64,000 bases of DNA from Tetranychus cinnabarinus (Eukaryota; Arthropoda; Arachnida; Trombidiformes; Tetranychidae). The stretch spans positions 6,014,001-6,078,000 of the forward strand of contig WHVY01000001.1 of assembly GCA_022266195.1 (NCBI GenBank), written 5' to 3'. Position 1 is the stretch's first letter, and every line of letters begins with the position of its first letter. The position numbers were made by a program, and so were the translations under genes. The notes under the pieces were generated by a model. That model was given only the letters and a program-made list of their open reading frames with translations, did not search any database and was not told the origin of the DNA. Positions 1-13,000 of the stretch are shown one piece after another.

Positions 1-638
1 TACTGGATCCCTATCAAAGGACGTTGAAGATGATGTCGAGTTGGTGTTGAAAATTGAAAAACAAGTCAGCGTTTTTGGCATCAAAAAATGGATTTCAATT
101 CCTTGTATCGATGGCTATGGTTCTTGTACTGATAAATTGAGTGAATATTGGACGCGTTACAATTCATCTTTTGTTTGTGGTTTGATGACCAAAATGGGTA
201 AATCTTGTAGTTTCCCAATAGTTGCAGGAGATTATTCAGTCAAAGATTATATTATTCCGGTCAATCTTGATAAATTACCACAGACCATTTTGAATCTAGC
301 AAACGTAAGTATTTAAAGTGTTTTTTGTTTCCAAAATTTTACATTCAGTGTAAAGCTGCAATTCAAATCCTAATATAGTCAATAATTATCATTCATTATG
401 GTAAAAGCAAGTTTTTTATTCACTGTAAAAGATCGTATTTTAATCATTTGTCATTATTTGTATTTTTTCAATTCAGGGTAAAGTAAAGGTACACATTGAG
501 ATTAAAAATGCGCAAACATTGTATTGTGTTGATGTAACTCTTGATCTTAAACTTGAATCTAGTAAGCCTTCTGATGACGAGAATGAATATGGCGGTTGGT
601 CTGATTACAATCCATTCTTGTCTGGATGGTTTCATTAA
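1..638 (+). CDS. GM2-activator-like lipid-binding protein, 3' end
   Basis: Partial gene; the frame is already open at base 2 and runs off the left edge. Exons are 2-304 and 477-638 (stop 636-638), joined in phase 0 by an intron with GTAAGT donor and TTCAG acceptor. The visible protein has the GM2 activator layout: a charged strand followed by a WISIPC segment, a GSCTDKLSEYW segment, a Cys-rich CSFPI turn, a basic YSVKDYIIPV strand and a late Cys before the final strand. GM2 activator proteins lift glycolipids from lysosomal membranes; arthropods have many secreted relatives whose ligands are mostly unknown. The acidic and aromatic tail (DDENEYGGWSDYNPF) goes beyond the usual fold. The N-terminal signal peptide would lie outside the window. 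Family call is fairly firm; lipid ligand is unknown. Confidence 0.7.
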
Positions 639-801
639 TCACTGATTGAACTCTTGTAACCTAATTAATAAACTTAATATCAATGCAATCGATGGTTTGA
701 CAAAAAAATTCCTTCTTTTGTTTGGAAGAAAGCAAGGGCTAATTTTTTCGGAAGCTAGTTTGATATCTGATGAAATAAAATCTGTTTTAAATTTTAACGC
801 T

Positions 802-2589
802 TTAAGTTGAAGACTTTTTGCTGTCAGCAGAAGGTGAATAATAGGTGAAATCTCTGCCAGTAACACTGACAATCCAGTCTAAATATTTGGTTACATCAAC
901 GTAAACACCAGGAACACCCCTTTGTCCACATTCAATGCCCCAAGAAACTAAACCAACCAAAGAGTAGGTTCCGTCTTGTCGATAACAGACCAAAGGTCCA
1001 CCTCCATCACCCTAGAATAATGAAAGTCAAAATAAATTACATTGTAAGATTATCTTTGTAACAACAAGATAAATGAAAAATACTAACCTTGCAAGAGTCT
1101 CTACTTTCATCTCCACCGGCACAGATGAACCCTTGGTGTAGCTTGAATCTAGATCCTAATCGGGTTTGTCTCAGTGCTTTTTGACAGCTTTCCCGAGGAA
1201 CCATTTGTATTGATATTTCCTTCAATATACTTGAATAGCTTCCTCCCTCTGATAAGAAAATTAGGAAAAATCAATGAAAAGGAAGGGTTAATTGTGTAAA
1301 GAATAGATGAAAAGTAAAAGTGATAAGCGATACTCAACTGTAAGCTGTTTTACCCCAACCAGTTGTAGTACATTCTTGATAATCATGATTTTCTCCATAT
1401 TCTGGTAAACAAACTGAATCTATATTTGGTTTGTATTCAACTTGACGACCTAATCGTAAAAGAGCAATATCATTCCATAAATTATTTCCTTTGAATTCTG
1501 GATGTATATAAATCTTTTGAATGTCATAATCTTCATGAGGATAAAACTCGTTCTCATTTGCTGTATCCCATTCACCAAGACGTACTTTCAGTATATCAGG
1601 ATTGTTAACGAAGTCTTTCACGCAATGAGCAACGGTGATAACGTGATAATCATCAATCAAAGTTCCACCGCATTGGAATACATTGACATCTTGTTCAGAT
1701 TTGAGTAAAGCAGCCTGTAAAAGGTGAAAATTTAGACACAATAATTTATAAAAAATGTAAATCATAAGATAAAAGTTATTTATTCACCTGCCATGGCCAT
1801 TCACCGAAACCAGCTTCACCCTTTTTGTCAGGCGATAATATCCTAGAATTTATTCCAGAAGGATGTTGGATTCCACATCTATGTATATAAGGTTGGGTTG
1901 TCACAGTTTCAGGGTCAGAACAGCAGACATGAAAAGTACCACATGAAGTTGGGTTTAATTTATCATCCTGTGTAATAAAAGTACTTATTTAGAAGGCTTG
2001 AAAAGGTTAAGCACATGGATCACACTTTGACACTGTCAGCTGATAATGTCAGCAGATTACTCACGGATGCTGATTTAGTCGATGGTTGTTTAGTATTGAT
2101 TCTTGGATCAATTAAACCGGATCCATCTTCAATTACTTTACCATTGTCACATTGGTAATAAGGTACACAAACACAATCCTCTCGATTACCAAAATCAGCA
2201 GAAGATTTCATTGGGATTTTATCCTTTTCCGTTTCAAATGACTCATCTTTATCTGAAACAATTGAATTGTCTTTCGGCTTGATGGGTGGTAAAGTTGAGT
2301 GTTCATCAGCAAATTTTCCTGTTGAGCCAATCAAAGGTTTAACAGTTGAATTACTATTAAACAAATTGCTCTTTTTAACCGGTGTCACAAAAGAGGATGG
2401 AGGTAAAGGAGTCATTGAGGGTTGCGACAAACCAACACGATACCGATGATTTTTACCATTTCTTCGGCCATCTAGGTTATCCGATTTCTTGTATGGTTCA
2501 TCTATTTCGTCAGGAAATGTTAGGGATAAAATAAATGTTGGTAAAAGGGTAAAAAATAGCACCAAAAATAGTCGCTTTTGTACAACCAT
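802..2589 (-). CDS. clip-domain serine protease homologue, catalytically dead
   Basis: Five exons on the minus strand: 2589-2065, 1967-1788, 1714-1339, 1248-1088 and 1011-802, all with GT-AG borders, giving 483 aa. I start at the ATG at 2589 because it opens a clear signal peptide (MVVQKRLFLVLFFTLLP); the upstream in-frame ATG at 2655 would bury it. After a low-complexity linker comes a Cys-rich clip-type region (CVCVPYYQC at about 139 to the CC at about 190), then a chymotrypsin-fold domain from about 228. His265 (VAHC) and Asp317 (NDIALL) are kept, but the active-site motif reads GDGGGPL, so Gly417 replaces the catalytic Ser. Such homologues act as non-cleaving cofactors in arthropod melanisation, coagulation or epithelial matrix pathways. 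The clip type resembles the masquerade/PPAF-II/scarface group; exact orthology is unproven. Confidence 0.9.
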
Positions 2590-3324
2590 TTTTATCAGCA
2601 ATAAGCAAACAACTAACCAAAACTCTTGTTTTTGAGTGAAAATTAAAAATGGCAAAAATTGTTACAAAATAGACAGGATCTAACCGTAACGGATGTCAAT
2701 CGACTATTATTTTCTCATCAATTTCCAGTTCAAGCTTCTGAGAATTGATTGATAACAAAAGTTGTTTTCCTCTCAAAATTTAAACAAATTAAACTGAATC
2801 AGTGCTATGCTCAACAAATTCATTTGCAAACAAAAGCAATACAAGCAAACTCCATAGTAATTTTAGGGTAAAATCTTGATTAAATTTACGAATCAAGTTA
2901 TTTGCGCCATGATAAGCTTTAAAATCAAATTAATGATCAATCTTTTCAGTCAAACAAATTAATAAATAACGGTTACTTACATTCAAAGAGTAACTCTTTG
3001 CTCACATTGCTTTAGTATTTCCATAGGAATAATAATCTAAATTTTTAATCGATCCCTCAAAGCATTTGTTTACATCAACAATGTCTTGTGTCAATGAGCA
3101 AATTAGATACAAAATGGTTTATTTAACCATTTTGTTCAGTAACTGTAAATTGGTACTGTGCAATAAACTATTAATTTAATTTGTTTAGCTATTTTTAATT
3201 GTAATCAATGGCAAATTATCTTAGTTTTACATTTTGAGCAAATGTAAACTCTGATTATATCAACTACAGTATTGCCTTGAGTTTTATTTTATCAATGGTC
3301 ATTTAAATTGATCTTAAAGTGACA
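2590..3324. other. divergent intergenic region
   Basis: Lies between two genes that point away from each other, so it probably carries both promoters. AT-rich, with no repeat or element I can name. Confidence 0.4.
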
Positions 3325-3658
3325 ATGAATCTTTCATCTAAAGTAAGTAAATTGCTGGCCTTTGTCTTTTAATTAACCATTTTTTATCAACTAGGAACTG
3401 GAAAGCATTGAAAAGATAATCTCTTTGGTGCAAAAAAAATCTGACAAAGAAGATGAGAAGGCCAAATTTTTAGCCGAGTTTGGACTTTTAAAGGTTGGAG
3501 ACAATTCAAGGAGTCAATATTCAAATGAGGATGCAATCAATCAAACGAACCCCGATGCAAATATAAACCCTGACATGTTGATCAATTCAATACCAGATGA
3601 AACAAAGATCTATCATGGAATTGATGTTGCTGCTGCAAGGAAGCTAAAACGCAAATAA
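3325..3658 (+). CDS. small hypothetical protein, 93 aa
   Basis: Two exons, 3325-3342 and 3395-3658, with a 52-base intron (GTAAGT donor, CTAG acceptor), phase 0. The first exon gives only MNLSSK. The product is highly charged and soluble, with a helical N-terminal half (ELESIEKIISLVQKKSDKED), a polar Asn-rich middle and a basic C-terminus ending RKLKRK that could serve as a nuclear-localisation or nucleic-acid contact patch. No signal peptide or membrane segment. I do not recognise a family. The conserved-looking splice sites and start suggest it is real. Confidence 0.6.
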
Positions 3659-4647
3659 TATAAATATATACAAATATTATACACGCAAAAGCACGATGGA
3701 AATCACAAATGTAATCTCGACAATTTTTACCTGTTTTATCAATCTTTTGATTGTGGATTAAGTTTACTAATTTAACTTATGCTGGTTCATAATTACTAAA
3801 ATGTCTTGTTAAAACTTCAGCCTGTCTGTGACGAATTTTTATTTGCTTGCAAAATCAAAAGATTGGTGAAGCAGGAAGATTCTTACGGCAACCTTTTCGG
3901 GTTATTGAAAAAAACGGAAATAATCAAAAAAGAAAGGAGAAAATCCAATAAAATTCATTAGTAAAATCTCATGAGAACGATTTGAATCGAGAATCGGAAT
4001 TCTACAATCTAAGATTCATTTTTTGCTATCTCAAATAATTCTTAGGATAGCACAGGAGGTAAATGAGATGTTACACCAATCTACTGAAAATAGATGCACT
4101 CGTGGCAATTTCAAAATTAATGAAGATTTTTGGCCTACCAGATGATACTAAATCCAAATTAGACACTTGTAAGCTGGTAATAACTTGGCTAATAGTCATT
4201 TGCGGGTGGAATTCATAAGACAAATGCTTATTAACTATTATTAAGTTGTAATTGTATTATATTTATACTGTATTAATAAAAAATAAACCAGTAAGACTGA
4301 TGAATTAGTTTTTCTGCTTCTATTATTATAATTTACTCTCTCATTTCATTGAACTTTTGGTCATCATTTTGTATTCTTACTGTTTTCTCGATTGATCCAA
4401 TTGTATGTCTGAGTGTTTAACTCTCTTGATTATTGTCATTATCAATGTGAATCGAATGATTTAAATTGAGAATTTGATAATAACGAACAGGTATCGAAAA
4501 TCCAGATCAATGAAAACTCAATAATTCTCAACATGTTGATAGCAACAAACAGTTGAATTTTTCCGTCACCATCGTGATGCATGCAAAAATAAACAAAACA
4601 TTGTTGAAGTAACAAAAATTTATCTTGTAAATTTGAATTTTCCGAAA
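3659..4647. other. intergenic region with candidate poly(A) signals
   Basis: AATAAA-type hexamers occur near 3945-3950 and 4274-4287, which could end the 93-aa gene. Nothing else recognised. Confidence 0.3.
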
Positions 4648-7509
4648 ATGTAAGTTGTTTTGCACAATTTAACTGAAAAAATTAATGAAATCACACTCTT
4701 TACAGGTCAACAACTCGGAGCTCCACTGGAATCAAAGGCAAAACAAGTACTCAACAACCAACCAAAAAAACAATTAGTAAGCCTTCAACTGTTCAAGATA
4801 GACCTAATTCTCGTGTTCCTTCAAGAATCATAGTTTCAAATAACCCAGCCAAGCCTAAGGATGTTGACAATAAGCCCATCAAAACTACTAATGTCAATAG
4901 TAAAGTGAGTGTTCAGACCAAAACACAAACACCAACACGACCTACGATTGAAACTAGACCAAAGACAAAAGTGATATCAAAAACTAATGCTGCAAACACA
5001 GTGACACAAAACACTGGTCCCAAAATAAACGAGAGACGATTGTCAAGAGTTGAAACTAAAACTGCGACTAAATCAAGACCTACATTGAGCAAAACAGTTA
5101 TCATTCAATCGGAAAACTCAATCAAAGCAGCAGTTAACGGTGATAAAACGACAGAAAGAGCAAAAACAGTAAATAAAAGATCCATTGTGGTCAATAATTC
5201 GTCTGTATCAGCAACAAGTAAAGGCCAACAACAACAACGTCAAGCAGAAGTGCCCGATACTAGATCTAAAATAGATCAAACTGTTTCTGATCGACCGATT
5301 TCTTCCATTCGACTTACTGAACCACAGGTTAAAGAGGTAATAGCTCATTGATTATAATATTAATTAAAAAATTAATCTATTATAAAAATTGTATGTTTCA
5401 GGAAACAATTAAACCGAAAGAAGAATCAAAATCAAAACCAAAACCCAAACCTGAAACCAAACCTGAAACCAAACCTGAAGCGGAGGATTCAATAAAAACT
5501 GATGAAGAAGATACAACAACGGAAGCAGATTATTCTGATGATTTTGAAGATTATGAATCTGATTTTGAGGAATATGAAAGCCAAGAGGAAGACGAAGTTA
5601 AATCTACCGAAGTCTCGTTGTCAAATGAAACAAACAAATCTACAGATTTGAAAAAAGTGAAACTAACGGCATTGACTGTCCCATCCATAGCAAAGGTTCA
5701 TGGACAGAACAACCAGCAACCTACATTAGTGACCTCAAATGAAGAAGCCGCACGAATAAAATGGGAAATAACATTACCATCACCTAAAGTAAATATTAAT
5801 GACAAGATAAATGAAAACAAAGAATCATTGCAAGAACAGAAAAATGTAAAATTCAAGGATGACACGTCCGATGTAGCTAATGTTTTAAGCCGGTTACTTG
5901 GTCCGAAAAATATTAAACATTTGGGTAGCCAAACAGTAGAGAAATCGGAAGCTTCATGTCAATCAGATGAAATTCATGTAAATAATAAGAGCATTCAGTG
6001 TCCAGCTCGATCAAGTACATCAAATATATACGACCAAAGTAAAATTATGATAGACAATAATATTGACATCCTTCGGTTATCACACTTTCTAGAGATTGGA
6101 GAGAAAATAACAAAAAATTTAATCACAAGCAATACTCATGGTGATCAGAATAAAATTCAAATAGCTAATTCGAGGAAAGCATCTGGGATTCCAAAAAGTG
6201 ATGGACTAATTATTTCATACCAGTTTCCTGAAAGTTATAAGACCTTCCAATTGAATAACCTTCTAACTGACGGGCGTTATGTTTATGCTGTAACCAGTTA
6301 TGATTTTGCCAACGGAATCTACTTGGGTAATAGTGGATCTGTGGTTCTGATTTGGAGCTTACTTGAGCCAAGATCATGCGAATTTATGCTATTTTGTAAA
6401 TTCATGTTGACTCAAATTGTTACTGATAATGAATTTTTGGTTGTTGCTGGGTCATCCGATGGATCTTTAATAGCATGGGACTTGCGTGAACCATCGCACT
6501 TTCATAATCAAATGAATAAACCATTTCTTGAGTTTAACCCGAATCATCCTTTAAGAAATCCATCATTTACGACTGCAGTTGGTAAACATACAGATCATCA
6601 TCAAGATAGGATCCTTCAGCTTTTTTATCGGTATGAAGTGAATGATGATACAGAAGCCAGGCGGATTATATCACTTGATGAATTGGGAAAAATTATTGTC
6701 TGGTTGATAGTTGAATCATATGCTGATGATCATTCTTCGCAACAAATAACAGATGGGCTAAGGCCTGGAAGCTGTGTGAGGTTACAGATTGCAATGACGT
6801 TACATCTACCAAATAACTATATTATCCCAGACGCATCAATAACTTGCATTGACTGTTCTCCGAGCGACTCTTGGAATTATCTTATTGGAACCAATCTCGG
6901 GTCTATTTTAAGATACTCAAAATACCTTGAGAATTTATCTGATCCTCTGGAAGTAGTAAAATACACATATCTTTCAGATGAAATTCACCATCCAACGACT
7001 TGTGTAGTTTATCATCCCAATCTAGAGAGTGATTTATTCCTAGCTGGTTACATGGATGGTTCCATCTGCATTTTCTCGATCAAATACGAGTTTCCAAGTC
7101 GTATATTATTAGCAGAAGACACAGGATATTCGACTATTGTTAGCTCTTTTTGGCTTTCGATGGATTCTGAATTATTTCTGGTTTTAGATCACACCAAGGG
7201 TATTTCCATTCGCGACGCAAAGGGTGAAAACCAAAGCTTATTTGAACACCAGAATCCAAATGAAAGGTAAAGATGTACCAATAGAGTGTTAAAAAAAATT
7301 CATTGTAAATTTTGGTGTTTTATTTACAACAGGATTCTCTTTGTTACCAAAAGCTTGATTAACCTGGATGACTATTTTCTGGTAAATAGACTTGAAGTAA
7401 TCCTTTCAATCTTTGATAAAATCCTTGCATCTTTGATTCACAGGTTTATGGCTTGGAAGATTCATCAATTGTTGGCCTCAATCTGTCTAACCAAATCCTG
7501 AATTGTTGA
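4648..7509 (+). CDS. DYNC2I1: dynein-2 intermediate chain 1 (WDR60-like)
   Basis: Five exons: 4648-4649, 4706-5336, 5402-7266, 7333-7381, 7444-7509; 870 aa. The initiator ATG is split: AT ends exon 1 and G starts exon 2. The N-terminal third is disordered, rich in Lys, Thr and Ser, with a KPKPKPETKPETKPE repeat and an acidic Asp/Glu stretch. A short segment with SQTVEKSEASCQSDEI and KSIQCP resembles the light-chain-binding region of WDR60. The C-terminal half has WD40-like repeats (LIAWDLREP, SDGSLIAWD, GYMDGSICIFS). In other animals this protein holds light chains in the retrograde intraflagellar transport motor at the base of and inside cilia. The last two exons rest on splice logic; without the 3'-most splice the reading frame would end slightly differently, affecting only about 35 residues. 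Confidence 0.75.
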
Positions 7510-9053
7510 TGATAAGGTATTATCAGACTTACAGACTTATTGTTAATTAATGACCAGAATTAAAAGGTAACATGACTATTTTGAAATGTGTTAACAAAAA
7601 CCGTAACTTTTTAAATTTTTAGGCGGTAAACTGAGAATAGCTTATTCACACTATTCAGCGGGCAGTTAAATTAATCATGATAATTTATGATAATAATTAA
7701 TAATTATAGTTATGCATTAAATTGAACTAATGTAAATAATATTTTTGATTGGTGTTAAACATTTTTAAGTAATTCGCCCTTTATAAGAATCATAATCCAG
7801 CTCTTTCAGATCATTAATTCAACAATTAATGCTATTTCAGCAACCAGTGTCGATTCAAACAAAAAACGTTTAATATTCAAATCCATTTTGAGGCCATGGT
7901 CTGAATTCTGAGAATAGCATGAGATTCAAAATACAAAATAGCATCAGGTGAAACAATTTCCAGATTATCGAGTGTTTTATCAATCGAGATGAGCGGTTTT
8001 ACCCATTTTATGCCCTTTTCAAGTTATTTCAGCAACTAAACGTCGTATCAAAAACCGATTCCATATTTATGATGAAATTAATCCAAATGATTTATTTTAC
8101 GAAAAAAAATTAGCTTGAAAAAACCCTATTTCTTAGGCGAATTCCGTTCTCCTCCTTTCATTTTGATCTCTTAAACCATTGCTCAATCCAGGTTCAATTA
8201 AAATTAAACATGTAACTAACATTGACCAGTTGGATTGATTCAACAAGTGCAATTTTACTCAATGGTTCAATAGTTTAACTTGATTGGTTTACTGATCATA
8301 TCAACAGAATAACTTTCGAATAATTCTCGATGAAACAGTTTACTTAATAATTCATTGATTACAATGTATCGAGAAATTTCCATCTTCAAACCATTTGTTG
8401 GACTCCCAAACTTCCCTCAAAACTGCTTTTGTTTCCTCACTTTCTGTATCTTGTAAATTTTTTCAATTTGCCATACCTGATAGAATCAGCTTATCCAAAA
8501 GAGCAATAATCAACACTGATAATATAATAACGTCAATTCAATCTAATTTATCAAATCAGACCAGTTCTATTCTCTAGTGTTGTTTAAACAATTTTGAATC
8601 ACGCAATTTTGCATTGAATAATTTATCAGAATCAAAGCGTGGTCTCTGGGCATTCAACCTCAAAATTTGTTTCGTGATTGTAGTTTTATGTCTGTCATTG
8701 AATTGTTTTCATTTTCAAATGGATGATTCCGAATGGGAAATAACCGCGATCAGCAAAGATAACAGCCTTAGCAAAAAAATTGGCTGGTTTATTCCAATCG
8801 CTTTGATTTTGTCTAATTAGTGAGTTAGTTATTAAAAAAATGAATGAAAACATTGAAAAGTAATTCTTGTAGGATAAAAAATTAGTCATTTCGTTGTAAA
8901 TTGTTTGCCATTGTTAACTAGAACGAAAATTTATAAATATAGATTCAACATGTTCATTGTCTTTGAATAAAAAACAGCTTGAGGTTTGATGGAAAGTCGA
9001 TAGGTCCTTCTCTTGGTTCCCTTGTTTGGTAATACACAAAAAACAAGAATATA
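7510..9053. other. intergenic, no gene seen
   Basis: AT-rich sequence. Short open frames near 8395-8820 lack an ATG start or splice support, so I see no gene here. Confidence 0.4.
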
Positions 9054-9263
9054 AGGGGTGCACAAGAAGTAAAGGCTTTTTTCATTCTTGATTTTTGAGT
9101 GAATACCGATCGAGACTTAATTTTATTTTTTGATAAATCAGTATTTTTTTCTCTAGACTTTTCTAATCATCTTATTGAAAAGAGTTTTAAAATTGGCTTA
9201 AAAATAATCAAAATAAACCCAAAAAACAAAAACCAAAAGCGCCTCTACTTCTTGTGCACCCTT
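9054..9263. mobile_element. 210-bp MITE, TA target site, Tc1/mariner type
   Basis: Flanked by TA on both sides (9052-9053 and 9264-9265). Terminal inverted repeats of about 28 bp: the left end reads AGGGGTGCACAAGAAGTAAA and the right end, inverted, AAGGGTGCACAAGAAGTAGA, then both run into GGC and T-rich sequence. No coding capacity. The TA duplication and GGGTGCAC ends fit a non-autonomous Tc1/mariner-superfamily element. Confidence 0.8.
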
Positions 9264-9348
9264 TAGTTGCTGCTATTATGATTTAGATAGCATTAAAAAC
9301 TGAGATCACAGCATTTTGTAAAGTTGAAAACAAAAAATATCAACATTT

Positions 9349-10051
9349 TCATTTGAAAAACTTCCAATAAATTAGACATGCCAATATGCCCACTTCAATG
9401 ATAATTATAACGATGAGTAGAAATTTGTTCGTTACAACTCGCCTATTGATACTTCTCAGTATACCATGGACTCGTTTCAAATGAAATCCAGTTTCATCTA
9501 ATCTTTCCCTTGTTCGAGTCAATGTTTCTCGTTGTTGACCCAATTCCGTGATAACTGTTGTACCAATAGTTTCAGTTTCTTTGGCAATCATCTGTGCTCG
9601 ACTTAAACTGGCTCCAGTTTTTTGTAAAATTTGAATACCTTTTGTAACCTTCAAATTTGTTTCAAAGTCCACTGGCCGCGAAGTTGATGGAGCAATGGAT
9701 GGACCACCAATTAATGCACCAGGATTGGTTCGGGCAGTATTTTTGTAATCATTCCAGTCTGCAGTAATCTGACTCCAATTAAAATTCATTTCAGTTTTAA
9801 CTAAACTTGGAGCCATGTCTACTTCATTTTTCATATAATCAATAATTTTATCGCCTTCCGAGAACATGTTATTAAGAACAGCTTCACCTAAAAATAGGAG
9901 ATAAATTGGAAAAATCATTTTTAGGATATTTTTCACATTTTCTAGAAATAAATTGAAACATACTAATTCTTTGTCTCAATCGGGCTGTTATTTTATCTCT
10001 AACAGAGTAGTAATCTTCTTTAAGATCCTCAAATCGTTTGGATGAAGCCAT
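9349..10051 (-). CDS. VTI1B: VTI1B-like Qb SNARE
   Basis: Two exons, 10051-9964 and 9887-9349, joined in phase 1 (GTATGT donor, TTTTTAG acceptor); 208 aa. The short N-terminal exon gives the first helix (MASSKRFEDLKEDYYSVRDK). The C-terminal half is a SNARE motif (GTTVITELGQQRETLTRTRE, then HLKRVHGILRSINRRVVTNK) followed by one tail-anchoring membrane helix and a short KFFK end. Vti1 proteins supply the Qb helix in complexes for Golgi, late-endosome and lysosome fusion. The order of motifs and total length match VTI1B (about 230 aa in mammals) better than VTI1A. The MITE lies 86 bases beyond its stop codon. Confidence 0.9.
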
Positions 10052-13000
10052 TTTTAACTGGGTTAAATATTATTTATAAGCAAAGGGTAATGCTCTAATG
10101 AAAGGTAGAGAGACAAGATTGTCAGGCCAGGCCAAAAGGTCAATGCGTAGGTGGCTCGTAGGGTTGCCAATGGTATTATGTTGAAGATGCAAAGATGATT
10201 AGAAGAGAAAATAAATACCTGTGGAAAAGAAAGAGAAGGAAAAAGAGTGAACACCAATATGTTGAATTGAATATCATGGAAAAAAGGGTATGGAGTTTGC
10301 TTGATCGAATGTAGGTTATATTCTGGATCGATGGTGATGATGAGGTCGAGGGGGTTGGACACGGAAGTAGATTGGGTTTGTAAAGAGATGAAGAGGAAGA
10401 ACAAGAAAACGAATAAGGAAACTGAAGAGGCAAAAGTTGAAAAAGAACGAGGCTACAAAGTTCATTGTGCGCAACTTTGACTCTAATTTTGATATCTGAG
10501 TAAAGGGCATTAGTTCATTCAACTCGTTGCCTAAATAATTTGGGTTCCATGGTAAGAGTTAGTGCGAAACCAGGCTACATAAACAATGAAATTTATTTCT
10601 TTCTTCTCTTTCTACTTTCTTTTTCTTCCTTTTTTTCTTGGAGTTGTTGTTATTTTTTTCATCTATTATCATTGCCTTCCTAGTGGATAGTAAGAGATGA
10701 TGAATAAAGAGAGGAAAACAATGAAGGGAAAAGTAAGAAAAAAGTAGATTCTAACAGTTGAAGAGCCTTTAACCAGAATTCAGAAGGATATTAACCTAAA
10801 ATAACCTTGTGATTTTCATTCTTTTCTGGGTCAGGCCAATGATAAAAATGGCAATGTTTCTTACTTTCACTTCCTTCTCACTAAAGTTCACAACTTTTCA
10901 ATAAATGTTTATTTTTCTGTGTCAACTGTTAATTCGATTAACTTGGGTAATCAAATTTTGTCACAAACAGAAGCAAATCCGCCTCTCTATAAACTAGAAA
11001 CAGTTAAGTAAAAAAAATAAAAGTCAACAACAGATCGACTAAGGAAATATACATGAAAATCATATATAAATAAAAGTATCACTGTGAGATCGAGGCTTAC
11101 TCATTAATTGCATTTGACTCCCTTTGAACTCTCCATTGAATCTTAAGCTGGCTATATATGATGATATGAACAATTGGAGCAAAGTAGATTTAATTGTCAG
11201 GTCAACCTTTTACTATAAAGAGAATGAGAAAGAGAAAAAAGAATGCAGAGTTAAGAGGGAGTAACACAGGTTTATGAGTAAAATAAGAAAGATATGTAAT
11301 GATATATTTAATTTCTTACCTAAATTCTAGAGTAAAGTAAATTAGAGGTCAAAAATCAACAGATTGGGAGGACAGTTATAATTTTTGCGTTCAGTAAATT
11401 CAATGTTACGATAATCATTCTAAAGCCTCAATAAGTGTCAAGACAACAAAACAGAGGCTCAACATATGATCAGACTAGATTTTAAGGTGTTACTGTACAG
11501 CGACCAGGCCAATCAGTTGTTTGCCATTAAGAACCAATGAAACAAAAATTCAGGGAATAACAATAATAATTAGTTTAACGAGTGTAAAAAAAGATAGAAG
11601 GTAAAAAATGAAATCAATTAATTGTAATAATAAAAGACACAAGAGATAAAACAACAACAGCAAGGCGGAGCTACTGTCGACCCAAAAGAAGTTGCGCAAA
11701 ACTCAAACATGATCATAGGTAACTGTTAATGCAAAAAAATAGCCAAATAAAATTATTGAGCTTATTGTCATCATCAGTCTGTTGATCTCAAACCAATTTA
11801 ACTTGATTGTGATAAGATTATTAATATTTATTGTAACCAAAAAGACAATTGCGGATAAATTTTACAATAATTGCAACAATCAACCCAAAAGTGTTTTGTA
11901 TATCAAAAAGAACGACCATCAACAAGATCAACAACAAAAGCAACAACATAAAATTGTATGGCCTGAGCTGTTCCCTCAATTATTCTGGTTAACTCTATTT
12001 TCAAATTTATCCCTAATTTGACAAATTGTGGCCCAAAAAATTGAAATTATGTTAACCTTTAAAATCAACCGATCAATTGACAACGGCCATTAAAATCGAG
12101 GTAAGCTTGTTAACCAATAAGAACCAACAAAAATTGAATTTCATCTTTTATTTATTACCAAAAAAGGGTGAATGCATGTTTGTTAACTTTCATGATTAAT
12201 TGTTATCTCATATGTTAACCAGTTATAAACAAAAACATGATACATCAAAGATATTATTACTGAAGTCATCTTCAAATCAAAGTCTAGCATTTAGACACAC
12301 AAATTAATCTTATTCTGTCAGGAAACAAAATTATTTATTTGTTCAATTCACGCTCGTTTACATGTTATTACAACTGACAGTACATCAACAAAACTGGTTT
12401 ACATACCGCAAGGTTGTCATTGATTTTGTTCATTTTTCCAGTGATTTCAAGTAAAATTCATTACTTTTCGTGAATTGATAAACAACTTTCTATTAAACTC
12501 TTTAGGCTAATAGTTAACCAGTTTTCTTTGTCAATCTCAACTTACAAAGTGTTTTATTTAGGTCAAACCTTTACCTTTCCAACCTGTACCAAGAGTAACT
12601 TGAAACATATTATAAAATCAATTTTAAAGTCATATTAATTATTTATGTCTGAAAGGCAAATCAGACAGAAAAACCTTTTGTAATAAACAAAAATGTTGCT
12701 AGAGAAAAATAGATTTAATATTCAGTTGGTAATGACAAAAGATGAAAACGTGAAACTAGATTGATTGTTCAATTGCCATTCGTGTGATTACATTTTGATC
12801 AACTTTTGTCCAAAAATGGGTCAATCAAATTGACTTACAATCCTATGAAAATCTTACAGTCATGATAAAACCATGATGACTGTAAATCCTAGCCAAAAAT
12901 CATTATCTAGATCATCAACTTGATCATCTTGAACACAGTGATAATCATTGAAAGATCAAGTTTTTTCATTGTCACGTAGTTAATTCACTTAGACCAGCCT

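Noticed and set aside
8614..8820. 68-residue plus-strand frame with a hydrophobic stretch
   Set aside because: Starts at TTG rather than ATG and has no conserved feature.
10063..10522. Three overlapping minus-strand frames (Phe/Ser/Leu-rich)
   Set aside because: They are reverse readings of GA-rich sequence with no motif, splice support or signal of selection.
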